Positions 38,501 to 46,841 of a DNA stretch of 64,000 nucleotides are shown piece by piece. Below the pieces are notes generated by a model, which searched no databases, had not been told where the DNA came from, and saw only the letters and a program-made list of their open reading frames with translations. The position numbers were made by a program, and so were the translations under genes. This DNA is from Psychrobacter sp. ANT_WB68 (GTDB taxonomy: Bacteria; Pseudomonadota; Gammaproteobacteria; Pseudomonadales; Moraxellaceae): assembly GCF_008369115.1 (NCBI RefSeq), contig NZ_VOAZ01000001.1, positions 1,116,001 to 1,180,000 of the forward strand, read 5' to 3'. The first letter of the stretch is position 1. Every line of letters begins with the position of its first letter.

Positions 38501-39530
38501 TGGCTTGCGTGAGTTGATTTTCTTGCTGCGGCAGTTGATGATTTAGCGACTGCTGTTCATCTTGTAAGTGCTTGACGGTGTCACGGTTATGGACAAGTTG
38601 GCTGTATTGACTGTCAATCTCCAAGGCTTTATTGGCGGCAATAAGGCGTTTAGCATTAGGAATAAAATCTGCCTGCGCTTGCTTTGCCGACGTAACATCC
38701 TTTTGATAGCTGACGACGTTTTGTTCTAACTCCGTCACGGCATCGAGCCAATTGATTTGCTCGTTAAGATTTTGATACTGTTGTTGCTGCTCGGTTTGTG
38801 CGGTTTGATGCGCTGTTAATTTTTCGCCAATCAGCGCTTCTTCATCTGCCTCTAACAACGTTAAGCCGTCTAAGCCAAACTGCAACTTGCTCAGTATTTC
38901 TTCTTCATGACGTTTTTTTTCAAAAACATGGGTTGATATCGTCGCGTAGATATCAGTGCCAGTTATTTTTTCTAAAATATCAGCACGTTCATCGGCTTTG
39001 GCTTTTAAAAACGCGGAAAAACTCCCTTGAGCCAGTAAGATTGAGCGGGTGAACTGATTGAAATCCATATGGGTTAGCGCAATAATTTTATCTTTGGTGC
39101 GTGACAGTTTGCTTTCTAATATTTCATCGCCCACTGGCACGTCTGCGTTGTCTAGATTGCCAGTTTCAGACTTCACCAAAGCTATCTCGTGGGTAGCATC
39201 TTGCAAGTTACCATCTGCTTTGCCATAAGCGCGGCGCTGACCCCAGCGGCAGCGATATTGGGTGCCATTTAAATCAATCACCACTTCAGCGAAACACTCC
39301 GCCGTTTGCCGCGTCATGACCTCGTTACTACTTTTGCTGATGCTATTAATCCGCGGTGTCTCACCATATAGCGCAAGACATATGGCATCCAAAATCGTCG
39401 TCTTGCCAGCGCCTGTCTGCCCAGTGATGGCAAATATTCCTTCATTGATAAAAGCGGAATCAGCAAAATCGATATGCCATTCGCCTTTTAAGGAATTTAA
39501 GTTTTTGAGTCGTAGTTCAATTAGGCGCAT
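35559..39530 (-). CDS. sbcC: Nuclease SbcCD subunit C (SMC-like ATPase)
   Basis: ATPase arm of the SbcCD (Mre11-Rad50 type) complex that cleaves hairpins and processes DNA ends. 1323 residues, longer than E. coli SbcC (about 1050), with the surplus in the coiled coil. Walker A is ITGQTGAGKTTILDA near residue 36. The zinc hook is Cys613-Pro-Leu-Cys616 in the middle of two long Gln-rich coiled coils. The ABC signature is NLSGGEGFIISLALALG near 1215, and Walker B is SLFLDEGFGTLDEES near 1240. It follows sbcD by 94 bp on the same strand. The ribosome-binding site is weak. Confidence 0.94.
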   Translation of the reverse strand: MRLIELRLKNLNSLKGEWHIDFADSAFINEGIFAITGQTGAGKTTILDAICLALYGETPRINSISKSSNEVMTRQTAECFAEVVIDLNGTQYRCRWGQRRAYGKADGNLQDATHEIALVKSETGNLDNADVPVGDEILESKLSRTKDKIIALTHMDFNQFTRSILLAQGSFSAFLKAKADERADILEKITGTDIYATISTHVFEKKRHEEEILSKLQFGLDGLTLLEADEEALIGEKLTAHQTAQTEQQQQYQNLNEQINWLDAVTELEQNVVSYQKDVTSAKQAQADFIPNAKRLIAANKALEIDSQYSQLVHNRDTVKHLQDEQQSLNHQLPQQENQLTQATSALQAAKARTQTASNELQTTLPKIAQARKLDAAIAQHEHVLDDHRQRKQAIAANIQRLCQEIDHHKERFNQDQTQLTSIETYLSDADALHDIDTDAANFDSHCSRLKVLLQDNAALVNEKYNHHHKTSDYQANLDKCQQQQDTTKSLIAKAREESTALQKKQAGLTQQQSLADLRGEQENIDHTNSQIEQVIFKAQQMGALTAQINKINTTLPTLNETLIKLATAITDNESIIIEAKDRRQDKQELLDSWQHVASLERYISQLKEGDPCPLCGALEHPYGEHHPVLDKEPSEVAQTQQQISELDTTINALEQTLSKQRIEYATTQSQIEQWQEQKSPLYEQVKTLCADSGRLIQPLLHKTYSDSHALTTIMNPLGQIGADMDVLSGQITTDSADFNLIEDALLVLGTIKDQLTARRHYLKNTLSQYEALSDELTTTSKTIETLEQQQYKLASDMHEIETNIKIGLLAVEGIDKKTCANFAELTTLKGAISAILNKYLAYALDSVAKPATLQPLITSIDERIVLNEMDYDAHIHTLRQQRSNLVQLKQQFNAYKNEQQTLMTALGSVTVQIETKQAQLDKDQAELDHLTQAIADKTEMLEQLTAERREIFTDNARNIGADHSNSITINPDEEDTRLRALVEQANTEQASAQRQLDSAKHILQQLQEKQQQLTDQLTTATTALTMQEDIFKAALASSDFIDEADFMRSRLPTAERHSLTEQQQQISDTLKQAQSLLAQTMQALTKKKSESLTTEERETLVQQQHLAQNELHGLIEAIGAMSQQLKDNEEKKGNQQAQRQAIAQQKETLQVWRQLNELIGSSSGKKYRTFAQGLTFDIMVTHANAQLHKMSDRYLLARDDNNPLELNVIDNYQGGEIRSTKNLSGGEGFIISLALALGLSQMASHNIRVDSLFLDEGFGTLDEESLDIALDTLTSLQQEGKLIGVISHVQALKERILTQIQVDKLSGGFSKITGPGCYHIAS

Positions 39531-39624
39531 GTATAGGTCTTTGTATTTTTAATGGATGGTTTCAATAAGAAAAAGAAAAGAGAGGCTGATTAGATACTAA
39601 ATAAGCATTTTTACTGAGTATTTT

Positions 39625-41157
39625 TTACTCAGCCCGACTATCATTATGATAAATATTATGGAGTATCTGCTGATAAGCCGTGCGCAATGACGATTTTTGC
39701 GTATCAGCAATACCATTAATTTCTAGGCACTTATCAAACACATCCAGCTCATTTAAGTCTTGTAAATTTTCAGAGGCTTGCTGTTGATTGAGAACTTTAT
39801 TATACGTACGCGTGTTTTTGATTTTTAACACTTCACAAGTTAAGCCCTCTATCATGACGTTCACTTCTTCACGCAGCTCATTAACGATTTCATCACCGTC
39901 ATAAATCACTTCTAGCCAAATGGACTCTGAGGGCTTTAATGATTTTATCGCAGCAGCAATAGCAGGTAAATCACCTGTTATTTGTGCCAATTTTTGGAAA
40001 CAAGGAATAGGAAGCGAGACAACCTGCATCTGACGCGACTCATCATGATGCAGTAGCTGAGAGGTTGAGTTAGACGTAACATTGGAGGTGGCATCACTAT
40101 ACTGTATAGCATCTGTTTGATTAAAAGATTCTTTATCAATGCTATTTGGCGTCATTGCTTCGGGCTCTACTGAATCAGGAAAACCAAATAAATCATCTAT
40201 AAAACCAGTCGTTTGAGTGGCTGCCTTTTTAGTCACTTGCTTGATTGATGGTAAAGGATGCTCAGTAAAAGCGGTTGATGTTTTATCCTTAAAACCGTTT
40301 TCTACTGCACCAAATTTTACCAGCAATACTTGTTTTTGTTGCTTAGCCTCGCCAAAGCCCATGGCGATAGGTGAACCTGAATAACGAATATTCTCACGAC
40401 CACCGACACGCTGCGGTACATGCAGATGACCAAGTGCCACATAGTCAAAGCCATCATCGAACATATCAGCAGAGATTTGACCTAAATTGCCCACATACAG
40501 ATCTCGCACACCATCGTCTTCCGTGGTCTTACTACCAGCGGCAAATAAATGACCAGTGGCGATGATAGGAATCTGTCGTTGATGGGTTTTCGTTAATGCT
40601 GCCTGCTGTGCTTTAGCAATGCTAGCCACTTCATCGTAATGGGCGCGAATGCCTTTGATAACATTGGCATCTTTGCTATCCGCAGACTCGCCAGCCTGAC
40701 TACCACGCACGTCACGGTCACGCAGGTAAGGTACAGCAGCGATAATACAATGCGGGTTGCCGGCTGCATCGTCTAACACCATCACTTCATCGCTTAAGTC
40801 GTCACAAGCGGTACCGATGACATGGACGTTTAAAAACTTTAATACATTGCTTGGTGCATCTAAAAAAGTAGGGGAGTCATGGTTGCCCGCGACGATGACG
40901 ATATGTTGACAACATGACTTCGACACCTTGCCTAAAAATTCATAATACAGCGCTTGGGCTCTGTTACTAGGGGTCATGGTGTCAAAGATGTCACCAGCGA
41001 CAATCAGTACATCCACTTGCTGCGCGCTAATGGTGTCTTGTAACCAGCGCAAAAACGCTTCAAATTCCTCATAACGCATGCGCCCATAAAGCCTGCGCCC
41101 TAGATGCCAGTCAGAGGTATGAAGTATGGTTAAAGGGGTAACAGCAGATAAAGACAT
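39625..41157 (-). CDS. sbcD: Nuclease SbcCD subunit D (Mre11-like nuclease)
   Basis: Metallophosphoesterase nuclease of 510 residues, partner of SbcC. Conserved motifs: ILHTSDWHLGRRLYG near residue 11, DVLIVAGDIFDT near 48, HIVIVAGNHDSPTF near 85, TGHLFAAG near 205 and YVALGHLHVPQ near 240, together giving the two-metal site. Longer than E. coli SbcD (400) because of an insert at about residues 280-375, rich in Thr, Ser and Asp, between the nuclease core and the C-terminal capping domain. It is the first gene of the sbcDC pair. Confidence 0.94.
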   Translation of the reverse strand: MSLSAVTPLTILHTSDWHLGRRLYGRMRYEEFEAFLRWLQDTISAQQVDVLIVAGDIFDTMTPSNRAQALYYEFLGKVSKSCCQHIVIVAGNHDSPTFLDAPSNVLKFLNVHVIGTACDDLSDEVMVLDDAAGNPHCIIAAVPYLRDRDVRGSQAGESADSKDANVIKGIRAHYDEVASIAKAQQAALTKTHQRQIPIIATGHLFAAGSKTTEDDGVRDLYVGNLGQISADMFDDGFDYVALGHLHVPQRVGGRENIRYSGSPIAMGFGEAKQQKQVLLVKFGAVENGFKDKTSTAFTEHPLPSIKQVTKKAATQTTGFIDDLFGFPDSVEPEAMTPNSIDKESFNQTDAIQYSDATSNVTSNSTSQLLHHDESRQMQVVSLPIPCFQKLAQITGDLPAIAAAIKSLKPSESIWLEVIYDGDEIVNELREEVNVMIEGLTCEVLKIKNTRTYNKVLNQQQASENLQDLNELDVFDKCLEINGIADTQKSSLRTAYQQILHNIYHNDSRAE

Positions 41158-41537
41158 AATGAGGCTTAATGGCGAATGAAAGACAGCGATTATTCTAGCA
41201 AGAATTGTCGAGATTTGCTGCGTTGGGTTAGAAGCGCGTATTAATTAATCGTCTTTATAATGCAATATTTATAATTTACTCTCGAAAACTAAAAATTACT
41301 TGTGATGACAATTTTTTCGATAATCACAGTAGTTAGCGATATCCTATATCTAACACTAATACACTATTAAGATAACATACAGTTACTTAGTAGTAATTCC
41401 ATACATAATTGCTTAGTAATAAACAACATATGGCTACTTGATGGTCAATGTTTAGAGACCTAAAATAGCAAGCTTATTTATATTTTTGTAATTATGTGTA
41501 TATATTTGTATACGTGAATATACTATAAGAAGCTATC
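41158..41537. other. Intergenic region upstream of the glycan locus
   Basis: 380 bp, very AT-rich towards wecB. It contains near-repeats of the type TTACTTAGTAGTAAT and TTGCTTAGTAATAA around 41381-41425, and T-rich promoter-like sequence (TTGTAA at 41486-41491, TATACT at 41519-41524). I found no JUMPstart or ops element in it. Confidence 0.45.
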
Positions 41538-42689
41538 ATGAAAAAAGTGTTAAGTATTTTTGGTACGCGCCCTGAAGCGATTAAAATGGCGCCTGTCGTT
41601 AAGGCATTAGAAGCAAACCCTGATATTGAATCGATAGTCTGTGTAACTGCTCAGCATCGTGAAATGTTAGATAAGGTGCTTGCGTTGTTTGAGATTACTC
41701 CAGACTACGATTTAGATATCATGAAAAGCAATCAAAGCCTCACCCAAGCCAGCTCTAGAATGCTAATGGCGCTTGAGCCTATCTTACGAGAATGTAAGCC
41801 TGACTTGGTACTCGTCCACGGTGATACATCGACCACACTATGCGGTGCACAAGCAGCATTTTACCAGCAAATACCGATCGGACACGTTGAGTCTGGATTG
41901 CGTACCTATAGTCTATACTCACCTTGGCCAGAAGAGGCGAATAGACAACTGACTAGCGTCATTACTAAGCTGCACTTCTCACCGACTAAAGCTGCGGCGC
42001 AAAATCTATATGATGAGCATAACAATCCAGAATACATCTATGTTACTGGTAACACAGTGGTTGATGCCTTGCTAGATGTTAAAGACAAGCTGGAAAATGA
42101 CTCATCTCTACGAGAGCAACTACAACAGCAGTTTTCTGAACTGGACTTTAGCAAACGCCGCGTACTGATCACTGGTCATCGTCGTGAAAACTTCGGTGAT
42201 GGTTTTGAATCAATTTGCCAAGCTATCAAAGAGCTGGCTCAAAAATATCCAGACTATGAGTTCGTTTATCCTGTCCATCTCAATCCCAATGTTAAAGAAC
42301 CTGTCAATCGCTTATTAAGTGGTCTTGATAATGTCAAGCTGATTGAGCCACAAGATTATCTGCCATTTGTTTATTTGATGAGTACCAGTCATATTATTTT
42401 GACGGATTCAGGTGGCATTCAAGAAGAAGCACCATCACTTGGCATCCCCGTACTAGTAATGCGTGAAACGACTGAACGTCAAGAAGCAGTCGAGGCAGGT
42501 ACCGTCAAGCTAGTAGGTACTCATGGCCCTACCATCGTGGCTGAAGTGAGCAATCTGATTGAAAACGAAGCGATTTATTTAAAAATGAGCCAAGCCCATA
42601 ACCCTTATGGTGATGGTAAGGCCTCACAGCGTATCACTGAAACTATCGTTGAATTTTTCTATGAGCAAACAGCTAAAGATTTCAGCTAA
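41538..42689 (+). CDS. wecB: UDP-N-acetylglucosamine 2-epimerase
   Basis: Converts UDP-GlcNAc to UDP-ManNAc, the first committed step to ManNAc-containing surface glycans. The 383-residue length is typical. Motifs: [20 protein letters not shown] at the N-terminus, [15 protein letters not shown] near residue 96, [19 protein letters not shown] near 115, [10 protein letters not shown] near 213 and [20 protein letters not shown] near 290. AGAAG precedes the ATG. It starts a plus-strand cluster with wecC 36 bp downstream. Confidence 0.94.
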   Translation: MKKVLSIFGTRPEAIKMAPVVKALEANPDIESIVCVTAQHREMLDKVLALFEITPDYDLDIMKSNQSLTQASSRMLMALEPILRECKPDLVLVHGDTSTTLCGAQAAFYQQIPIGHVESGLRTYSLYSPWPEEANRQLTSVITKLHFSPTKAAAQNLYDEHNNPEYIYVTGNTVVDALLDVKDKLENDSSLREQLQQQFSELDFSKRRVLITGHRRENFGDGFESICQAIKELAQKYPDYEFVYPVHLNPNVKEPVNRLLSGLDNVKLIEPQDYLPFVYLMSTSHIILTDSGGIQEEAPSLGIPVLVMRETTERQEAVEAGTVKLVGTHGPTIVAEVSNLIENEAIYLKMSQAHNPYGDGKASQRITETIVEFFYEQTAKDFS

Positions 42690-42725
42690 CTTAATATTAA
42701 ATTAATGGGATTAAACGGGATTAAG

Positions 42726-43970
42726 ATGAATAATATTTGTGTGTTTGGCTTAGGATATATTGGTTTACCAACCGCTGCGATGTTCGCCCACCATGGGGCT
42801 AATGTCGTCGGCGTCGATGTCAATCAGCATGCGGTCGATACCATCAATCAAGGCAAAATTCATATCGTTGAGCCGGGTCTAGAAGCAATTGTTAAACAAG
42901 CCGTTGATAACGGTAAACTCAAAGCCAGTCTTAAGCCAGTACACGCAGATGCTTATCTTATTGCAGTACCGACACCGTTTAAAGGGGACGACCATACCCC
43001 TGATTTGTCTTTTATTCAAGCTGTTAGCGAAGCATTAGCGCCTTTGTTAGAGAAAGGCGATGTAGTAATCTTGGAGTCAACGTCACCAGTAGGGGCTACT
43101 GAACAGATGGTTGCATGGCTTGCAGCAGCACGTCCTGATTTAACCTTTCCTAAATACCATGAGCCTGATACTGAGGCTGATATCTATGTGGCTTATTGTC
43201 CAGAGCGTGTGTTACCGGGCAAGGTCGTGGAAGAGCTTATCTCAAATGATCGTATTATTGGTGGCATGACCAAAGAGTCGACCAAAAAGGCACAAGAAGT
43301 TTATCGTATCTTTGTACAAGGAGAGCTGCTAGCAACCAACTCTCGTACAGCTGAGATGGCTAAGCTGACCGAAAATGCTTCTCGTGATGTAAGTATCGCC
43401 TTCGCCAATGAGTTATCTATCATCTCTGATAAGTTAGATATCAATGTCTGGGAGCTGATCGAACTGGCTAACCATCATCCACGCGTCAACATCTTGCAGC
43501 CTGGTGCTGGGGTCGGTGGCCACTGCATCGCTGTAGATCCTTGGTTCATCGTCAATCAAAATCCTGATGAGGCGAAAATCATCCGAGCTGCTCGTGAGAT
43601 CAATGACAGTAAGCCTGACTGGGTAATACGTAAGATCAATGCTGAGATCGATAAGTTAAAAGCACAAGGTATTGAGAAGCCAACAGTAGCGCTATTAGGA
43701 TTAGCTTTTAAGCCTGATATTGATGATTTACGTGAGAGCCCAGCAGTTAATATCGCTAAAAAAATGCTCGATGCTGATAATGCAGAAATCTTATTGGTTG
43801 AGCCTAATATTCAAACGCTGCCTGAAAAGTTATCAGCTGGCACGCTAGTGACTTTATCAGAAGTTGCAGGTAATGCAGATATAGCAGTTATTTTAGTTGC
43901 TCATAATGAGTTTATAGATAAGACAACCCCAAAGAACATTCAAGTTATGAATATGGTCGGTAATATCTGA
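42726..43970 (+). CDS. wecC: UDP-N-acetyl-D-mannosamine dehydrogenase
   Basis: Oxidises UDP-ManNAc twice with NAD to UDP-ManNAcA. 414 residues. The N-terminal Rossmann motif is VFGLGYIGLPTAAMFA. Next come VPTPFKGDDHTPDLSFIQ near residue 82, ESTSPVGATEQM near 118 and YCPERVLPG near 158. The catalytic cysteine is in GAGVGGHCIAVDPWF near 262, and the C-terminal UDP-binding part is ALLGLAFKPDIDDLRESP near 325. I use the ATG at 42726, five bases after CGGGA, rather than the ATG at 42705, which has no ribosome-binding site. WecB and WecC together imply a ManNAc-uronic acid in the glycan. Confidence 0.93.
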   Translation: MNNICVFGLGYIGLPTAAMFAHHGANVVGVDVNQHAVDTINQGKIHIVEPGLEAIVKQAVDNGKLKASLKPVHADAYLIAVPTPFKGDDHTPDLSFIQAVSEALAPLLEKGDVVILESTSPVGATEQMVAWLAAARPDLTFPKYHEPDTEADIYVAYCPERVLPGKVVEELISNDRIIGGMTKESTKKAQEVYRIFVQGELLATNSRTAEMAKLTENASRDVSIAFANELSIISDKLDINVWELIELANHHPRVNILQPGAGVGGHCIAVDPWFIVNQNPDEAKIIRAAREINDSKPDWVIRKINAEIDKLKAQGIEKPTVALLGLAFKPDIDDLRESPAVNIAKKMLDADNAEILLVEPNIQTLPEKLSAGTLVTLSEVAGNADIAVILVAHNEFIDKTTPKNIQVMNMVGNI

Positions 43971-44066
43971 TTTAGTATATCTATAGAATCGACATTCTTG
44001 AACTGCTTATAGTAGAGCTAAAGAATATTACGTTTGAACTAGTTATTATATTTAGGCAAATATTTT

Positions 44067-46841
44067 ATGAAAAGATTCAAAAAGCTATTTAAGAATAATA
44101 AGACTGATCGTACTGATCTGGTCATTACCAGAGACAATCATAGTATTAATGCCGATGAGCTAGCAGACTATATTCGTAATCTTGAAGCAGAAAATAGAGA
44201 TTTAAAAGATACTACAACTGAACATAATACTATCTCTTATAAACTTGGGAAGACTATTATTGATACCTTAAATAATCAGTCTCCTACTACAGAATTGCCT
44301 TCCAAACTATTGAAGATTTATGCTGAATCGCGTAAAAGGAAACTACATAGTTTAAAGAGTGCCGGCTTGGTAGACAAAGTCCTTATTCTTCTTACAGATG
44401 AAGAACTTTTGGAAGATTACCGATTAACGGGTAATAAAATAGATATTACTAATAAACCTCAAAATATAAATACTAAGCAAAACATTACTACTGCATTAAG
44501 TGATGCGCTAAACACAGTAGAAGCAGATCACTTTATACTAAAGAGTCAACTCCATAATAATCTCATAGATACTTTTAATAAAAAGTCAGAATCTAATACT
44601 GAGAACAAAGAAATCGATGGCGATATAAATTCTAAATTAAATTCAGAAGCATTAGTTAATGTATCCATCAACGATAATAATATAACTGAATTAGCTCATA
44701 TTGGAGTACAGGCAGCAGGTGATATATTAGAGCTTTCAGCAGCTGTGCTTTACCGGTTAAGCAGTGATGTTTCAGCTCGTAAAGTTGTTGTTCTATTAGA
44801 GTTTTTAGACATTACAAGTAATAAAATAGAGGATATAACTATAGCTGGTGTAGGAGTATCCGCTGCCTTTGGGCAGCATTTTCGTTATTTAAACAGTAAT
44901 TGTAATAATATCGAAGAAAATCTTAAGGAGATAATTAAATTTCCATTACCAGTTACTGTAGCGAGCGTAAAATTTTCGGTAGCTGGGATGGGCCTAAAAG
45001 ATGCTGAGCAAGTAGATATACGTTTAAAAGCTCGCTGTTACAATGAGGATAGTGAGAAGAAAATAAAATCTGGAGAACTGATTAACGTTACTATTAACGA
45101 TAATAATATAACTGAATTGGCTCATATTGAAGTACAGGCAGCAGGTAACACCTTAGATCTCTCAGCGGCTGTGCTATATCGTCTTCAAAATGACATTACT
45201 TCTCGTAAGGCAGTTGTTTTGCTAGAATTCTTAAATTCTACAGGTAATAAGATTGAAGATATAGCATTAGCTGGCGTGGGAGTGTCTGGAGCTTTTAAGC
45301 AGCATTTTCGCTATCTTAATAATAACTGTACTAATATCGAAGAAAGTCTTAAGCACATTATTAAGTTTAAACTACCAACCACTGTAGCAAGCATAAAGGT
45401 TTCGGTAGCTGGCATGGGTCTAAAAGACGATGAAGAAGTAGATATTCGTCTAAAAGCTCGCTGTTATGATGAAGAAAGAGAACGAGAGGTTAGTCGTCAA
45501 GAGCTAGTATTCCAGCCCTTGCCTAACCCTATTATTTCGGATCCAAGTATCAAACGTTATACTTCAGATCTTAATATTGCCTGCATATTAGACGAGTTTA
45601 CGACTGAATGTCTTGCTTATGAGGTTAATCTCATTAAAGTTACTCAAGAAGATTGGCAGTCTCAGATGGAAACCAATAATATTGATTTCCTTTTAGTAGA
45701 AAGCTGCTGGCGCGGTAATGATGGCAATTGGGGCACACTGACAAAAGGAAGTAGCGGTGGGAGAAAGCTTAGTCCACTGTTACAGTACTGCAAGAAAAAT
45801 GATATTCCTACTGTTTTTTGGAATAAAGAAGATCCACCACATTATGAAAAGTTTGGTGCCATTGCTAAGTTATTCGATGTTGCTATTACTACAGATATTA
45901 ATATGGTTGAACGATACAAAGAAGACTTTGGTATTGACGTATATCCGCTATCATTCGGTGCTCAGCCTAAAATCCATAACCCTTCTCCTATTATTCCAAA
46001 GTTAGAAAAAGCAGTTTTTGCAGGATCTTATTATGGCGATAAGCCTCAGCGCTGTGCTGACTTCAACAACATTATGTCACAGCTAGAAATTGCTCAAGTC
46101 CCGTATGATATCTTCGATAGAAACTATCATCGAAATATTGATAAATTCGTATTTCCTGATTGCTATCAATCTCACATCGTTGGTACTTTACCTCCAGAAG
46201 ATATCTGGAAGGTTCATAAGGGTTATAAGTATCAAGTTAATATGAATTCAGTGCAGGACTCCGCTACTATGTTCGCTCGTCGAGTCTATGAGTCTCTAGC
46301 TTCAGGGACACCTGTTATCACGAATTATTCAGTCGGGGTTCAACAGCTATTTGGTGACTTAGTTATTATGCCAAATAAGCATTTGAGTGTTGCAGAACAG
46401 CTCATGCAACTTGAGTCTTCACCTAGTGTCTATAATAAAATAGCTCGGTTAGGTGTTAGAAGAGTGATGCGAGAGCATACCTATGGACACCGTATTCAAG
46501 AAATTTGTAAATTATTAGGTATGGAGGTCGAGGTTACTGTACCGATGGCTACATTGGCAATAACCGTTAATAGCGAAGCAGATATAATACGTGCTAAAAA
46601 GGTATTTGAATCACAAACTGCTATTTCTAAGCAACTTTTTATAGAATTAGAAAATTTTGAAGATGCCTATCAGTATTTAAATAAGTCTGATAATACGACT
46701 TCCTATGCGATGAAGTTGGGTCATGCCTTTTATAATGATGAGAGCAAATACTACGGTAGTAATAAGGTGTTGAAATGCAACGTAAATGATGCAATTTCTG
46801 CTGAAGCATTAGAAGACTTTATCTATTGGGGAGCGCTATAA
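44067..46841 (+). CDS. CgeB-like glycosyltransferase with a duplicated N-terminal module
   Basis: 924 residues. Residues 1-105 are charged, with a short coiled coil and the phrase YKLGKTIIDTL seen before some surface glycosyltransferases. Residues about 197-327 and 339-468 are two copies of one beta-rich module, about three-quarters identical in my own alignment, with a 142-residue period. Each holds NDNNITELAHI, LSAAVLYRL and DIRLKARCY. From about 485 comes a glycosyltransferase-like domain with LVESCWRG, VFWNKEDPPHYEKF, QDSATMFARRVYESLASGTP and an EPV-like region. It resembles the gene at 52062. The stop codon directly abuts the next ATG. Base composition is AT-rich. The transferase call is good; the module is unrecognised. 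Confidence 0.75.
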   Translation: MKRFKKLFKNNKTDRTDLVITRDNHSINADELADYIRNLEAENRDLKDTTTEHNTISYKLGKTIIDTLNNQSPTTELPSKLLKIYAESRKRKLHSLKSAGLVDKVLILLTDEELLEDYRLTGNKIDITNKPQNINTKQNITTALSDALNTVEADHFILKSQLHNNLIDTFNKKSESNTENKEIDGDINSKLNSEALVNVSINDNNITELAHIGVQAAGDILELSAAVLYRLSSDVSARKVVVLLEFLDITSNKIEDITIAGVGVSAAFGQHFRYLNSNCNNIEENLKEIIKFPLPVTVASVKFSVAGMGLKDAEQVDIRLKARCYNEDSEKKIKSGELINVTINDNNITELAHIEVQAAGNTLDLSAAVLYRLQNDITSRKAVVLLEFLNSTGNKIEDIALAGVGVSGAFKQHFRYLNNNCTNIEESLKHIIKFKLPTTVASIKVSVAGMGLKDDEEVDIRLKARCYDEEREREVSRQELVFQPLPNPIISDPSIKRYTSDLNIACILDEFTTECLAYEVNLIKVTQEDWQSQMETNNIDFLLVESCWRGNDGNWGTLTKGSSGGRKLSPLLQYCKKNDIPTVFWNKEDPPHYEKFGAIAKLFDVAITTDINMVERYKEDFGIDVYPLSFGAQPKIHNPSPIIPKLEKAVFAGSYYGDKPQRCADFNNIMSQLEIAQVPYDIFDRNYHRNIDKFVFPDCYQSHIVGTLPPEDIWKVHKGYKYQVNMNSVQDSATMFARRVYESLASGTPVITNYSVGVQQLFGDLVIMPNKHLSVAEQLMQLESSPSVYNKIARLGVRRVMREHTYGHRIQEICKLLGMEVEVTVPMATLAITVNSEADIIRAKKVFESQTAISKQLFIELENFEDAYQYLNKSDNTTSYAMKLGHAFYNDESKYYGSNKVLKCNVNDAISAEALEDFIYWGAL
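44655..45469 (+). repeat. Tandem duplicated module coding region (about 426-bp period)
   Basis: Two consecutive in-frame copies, about 44655-45049 and 45081-45469. Protein similarity between copies is high, but the DNA has drifted at many synonymous sites, so the duplication is old enough to have been kept by selection. Confidence 0.85.

Noticed and set aside
41158..41537. JUMPstart/ops element before the glycan locus
   Set aside because: No GGCGGTAG-like core was seen in the upstream region.
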